This document shows positions 21,651 to 24,056 of a stretch of 24,056 nucleotides of DNA, one piece after another. A program made the position numbers and the translations under genes. The stretch covers positions 1 to 24,056 of the forward strand of contig JAYWEL010000137.1 in the NCBI GenBank assembly GCA_043779285.1. The letters are read 5' to 3'. Origin of the DNA: MGR-bin208 sp043779285. GTDB taxonomy: Bacteria > Bacteroidota > Bacteroidia > Chitinophagales > Chitinophagaceae. The first letter of the stretch is position 1; the number at the start of each line of letters is the position of its first letter. The notes below the pieces were generated by a model. The model worked only from the letters and a program-made list of their open reading frames with translations, made no database searches and was not told where the DNA came from.

Positions 21651-23906
21651 TTACAAATTATTATTAATGGCATCTTGTGTTCGGTCTACACCGATATTGA
21701 TAAATGCACCAAGGAAAACAAACATTCTGGATGGGGGTACAATCGCTTCTCTTCTTGCTCCATCAAATGAATACTGATATCCGTAGGTTTGTTTAAGGTT
21801 TAAAATATTACTTACCTGTAATACAAAAACAGAAAATGTTTTGCTGTTTGTTTTCCCGATTGCAGGCAAATAATTCAAACTGAAACTGAGGTTGTGATAG
21901 TCCGGCGCATAGCCCCGGTCTTTGAATTCGGAACCCGTGCCATTAGCTTTTATGAAATAATAAGGTCGTCCGCTTGCATAATTATACGCCAAATTGAATC
22001 CGGTCTTCCAGGGTAACACAAAGTTTTTAATTACCAATGAAGCGGTATGTTTTCCTGCAAAAGATGGTTGTATCGCAGTAGGAAAATTCAGAAAATCCCT
22101 TTTTGTATCGAGGTATGAGTAGGAAAGCCAGTAATCGAAATTCTTGAATGTTTTTTTATCCCGCCAGAAAAGCTCGATTCCTTTGGCATCACCGAAGCCG
22201 TTATTATTGGTTGCAATTTCCCGGTTACTTATAAAAGATGTTTTTATCAGATCATCATAATCTTTGTAAAATATTTCGGCCCGCAGGGTTCTTTGGTTTA
22301 CGGATTTCTGAATCTGTGCTATATAATGGGTTGCCTTAGTGAAACGCAGATCATTTACAGATGGCAAATATCTTCTTTCCGGATTTTGATAAAAAACACC
22401 ATAAGCCAAAGACGCCTGACTATTAGTATTAATCTTATAAGATAAAGAAATCCGAGGTGCCATATTTATCTTATCCAAAACAGATGAATGCTCCAACCGG
22501 GTTCCAATCTTTGCAGCGATGGCATTGGTTAAATAAATATCCGACTCGCCAAAAATTGATTTAATTTTTTCATTCAATTTGTTTGGAAAAACCTGTCCGT
22601 TAAATAATTTAAAATCCGCTTTCTCATTACTGCCATTATATTCTGCCCCAAAACGCAATGCACTCAAGCCTTTCAGGTTTTTTTCAAAAACAGATTTAGC
22701 ATTAAAATAATTACCATTCTGTTCCAATCCGAATTTTTTAAATTCAAACCCATTCACAACAACATCCTGATTGTTTTGATCCTGAAGATCCCCATGGATG
22801 TCATCGGCATTATTGGCATAAGAAACACCGGAATTCATTTTCCAGCCATTACCCAGATTTTCTTTCCACGAAAGATTATGATAGTTGTTGCTGTTTTTCA
22901 ATTTAAAAAAATCTTTATACCCCACTGCATCAAGACTGTTTACTCTGAAAGCTAATTTATTCGCACTAAAATATCCGTAGTATTTTACAAAACCTCCGCC
23001 GGAGGTTTTAATTCTGAAATTGGCACTTCCATTATGTATTGCGGGTGCAGTAATATAATCCTGACGTTGCTTGATAACTTTAAAAGCCGGAGCTAGGTTG
23101 GTATAACTGTACTCCACACCCCAAGATGATTTTTTATTTTTAGAAAGTTGTTGTATGCCAAAACCTGGACCTAAAACCGTAGCATTGATATTGGCAGAAC
23201 TTCTATCCGGTAAATCAATTGACTCCAATATCAAAGCGGAAGACAAAGCCTGTCCATAGAGGGCAGAATAACCACCCGTACTAAACACTGTTCCCTTAAA
23301 AAGAAAAGGAGAGAACCTGCTAAACTGTGCAATATTGGGTACACTGCTGTAAAAGAAATTATTGACCAGGGTTCCATCAATAAAAATTTTTGTTTCTGCA
23401 GCCGTACCTCCACGTACAAATAATCCTTCACTTTCACCAACCTGTTGTGTACCGGGCAATGTTTTTAAAGCACCGGTAATATCTCCATTTGCACTGGCCG
23501 TAGTAACAATATCAATCGGACTTAAAATTGCTGTAGATCTTTTCCGGTCGCTGGCTTCAAATGTTCCGGCCGATAATACTACCGCTTTCAGTTCTGTTAT
23601 TTCTTCTTTGATAGAAATAATCAATTCAATTTTTTCAGCACCGATATTCAGTACTTGTTCAAATGGTTTGAATCCGATTGTTGAAGCAACCAAAGTTTGT
23701 TCAGCTTTTTCAAATGTCTTAAACTGAAATCTTCCCAAACTATCAGTCGTTGCTCCATCGTATGTATCCTTTAAATAGATGCTGACTCCTGACAAAGGCC
23801 TGGATTTATTATCTACAATTTTTCCGCTGATAGCAATCTGCGAACTGGCAGAATTGCAAACCAATAAAAAGAATAAAATTTGACAGGATGTCTTTAAAAA
23901 ATTCAT
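21651..23906 (-). CDS. TonB-dependent outer-membrane receptor with carboxypeptidase-regulatory-like domain
   Basis: With the start at 23906 the protein has 751 residues and a signal peptide ending near NSASSQ (18-23). Residues about 27-105 form a CarboxypepD_reg-like domain (ISGKIVDNKSRPLSGVSIYL). The plug (about 120-225) contains LKTLPGTQQVGESEGLFVRGG, then IFIDGTLV. The rest is a beta-barrel rich in aromatic strands ending in FVFLGAFINIGV. It imports an unknown ligand using energy from TonB. There is no SusD partner, so a siderophore, cofactor or peptide is as likely as a glycan. A frame open to 23960 would place the start inside the promoter, so the internal ATG with its signal peptide is preferred. 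Confidence 0.9.
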   Translation of the reverse strand: MNFLKTSCQILFFLLVCNSASSQIAISGKIVDNKSRPLSGVSIYLKDTYDGATTDSLGRFQFKTFEKAEQTLVASTIGFKPFEQVLNIGAEKIELIISIKEEITELKAVVLSAGTFEASDRKRSTAILSPIDIVTTASANGDITGALKTLPGTQQVGESEGLFVRGGTAAETKIFIDGTLVNNFFYSSVPNIAQFSRFSPFLFKGTVFSTGGYSALYGQALSSALILESIDLPDRSSANINATVLGPGFGIQQLSKNKKSSWGVEYSYTNLAPAFKVIKQRQDYITAPAIHNGSANFRIKTSGGGFVKYYGYFSANKLAFRVNSLDAVGYKDFFKLKNSNNYHNLSWKENLGNGWKMNSGVSYANNADDIHGDLQDQNNQDVVVNGFEFKKFGLEQNGNYFNAKSVFEKNLKGLSALRFGAEYNGSNEKADFKLFNGQVFPNKLNEKIKSIFGESDIYLTNAIAAKIGTRLEHSSVLDKINMAPRISLSYKINTNSQASLAYGVFYQNPERRYLPSVNDLRFTKATHYIAQIQKSVNQRTLRAEIFYKDYDDLIKTSFISNREIATNNNGFGDAKGIELFWRDKKTFKNFDYWLSYSYLDTKRDFLNFPTAIQPSFAGKHTASLVIKNFVLPWKTGFNLAYNYASGRPYYFIKANGTGSEFKDRGYAPDYHNLSFSLNYLPAIGKTNSKTFSVFVLQVSNILNLKQTYGYQYSFDGARREAIVPPSRMFVFLGAFINIGVDRTQDAINNNL

Positions 23907-23929
23907 GATTATTTGTTTCAATCTTAACG

Positions 23930-23961
23930 CAAACGTAAAGTAGTTTATTTTATAAACCAAA
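23930..23961 (-). promoter_or_regulatory. Promoter of the TonB-receptor operon
   Basis: On the minus strand TTTG (plus 23958-23961), 20 nt, then TACGTTTG (plus 23930-23937) exactly match the Bacteroidota -33/-7 consensus. Transcription would begin near 23924, giving a leader of about 18 nt before the ATG at 23906. No operator dyad is obvious. Confidence 0.6.
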
Positions 23962-24036
23962 TTATACCGCTTATAAACAGTAAATAGTCCAATGCGCTTT
24001 TCTGCGGTATAATACCATCTAAGATTTACACATAGT

Positions 24037-24056
24037 CCCTGCCCGTCCGGTCAGGC
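24037..24056. repeat. GC-rich repeat cut by the window end
   Basis: CCTGCCCGTCCGGTCAGG (24038-24055) is a GC-rich imperfect palindrome (CCTG...CAGG) in AT-rich DNA. It nearly matches the start of the repeat inside leuS (CCTGCCCGACCGG, minus strand) and shares GCCCGTCCG with the repeat at 4110. The window ends within it. Confidence 0.45.

Overview
The window looks like chromosomal DNA of a member of the Bacteroidota, most likely a Chitinophagaceae-type bacterium. It is AT-rich. It carries a type IX secretion cargo protein, a TonB-dependent receptor with a carboxypeptidase-regulatory-like N-terminal domain, and DUF3098 next to ftsX. Several start regions carry TAnnTTTG-type -7 boxes, the Bacteroidota promoter form. 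Most genes are ordinary core genes, and I see no rRNA, tRNA, CRISPR array, prophage or transposase. The genus-level placement is inference.

Layout. 1-710: structured non-coding DNA, a small lipoprotein gene broken by one base (274-578) and two hairpins, one of them the leuS terminator. 711-3971 (-): leuS, with a complete DUF559 nuclease-like domain inserted in frame in the editing domain. 4317-6403 (+): ftsX, a DUF3098 gene and uppP, all cell-envelope genes. 6472-8651 (+): a UMF1-type MFS transporter and a metallo-beta-lactamase-fold hydrolase, 8 nt apart. 8657-10454 (-): a flippase-like membrane protein and a DUF3108 protein, overlapping. 10456-11058 (+): ruvC. 11053-12134 (-): a HIT protein and greA. 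12505-14230 (-): rsmA and a D-2-hydroxyacid dehydrogenase. 14445-15530 (+): pdxA. 15538-17997 (-): ABC ATPase, ABC permease and a LolA-like periplasmic protein, with overlapping reading frames. 18337-19965 (+): a secreted lamin-tail/T9SS protein. 19976-23906 (-): a four-gene unit of TonB-dependent receptor, secreted helical protein, six-helix membrane protein and winged-helix regulator.

The most notable feature is the leuS insert at about 2607-3096. It is a full DUF559 (PD-(D/E)XK-like) domain whose ends carry different GC-rich hairpins that both start with AGCCCC in inverted orientation. It sits in a beta-hairpin turn of the CP1 editing domain and leaves the synthetase and editing motifs intact. 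This looks like a nuclease-bearing palindromic element that can enter genes without breaking the frame. A second GC-rich palindrome encodes extra residues elsewhere in the same gene and resembles repeats at about 4110 and 24037.

A second regulatory point is an apparent transcription attenuator in the greA leader, with a consensus promoter just upstream of a terminator hairpin and then a strong Shine-Dalgarno sequence. Statements about family membership rest on motif recognition by eye; no search was run.
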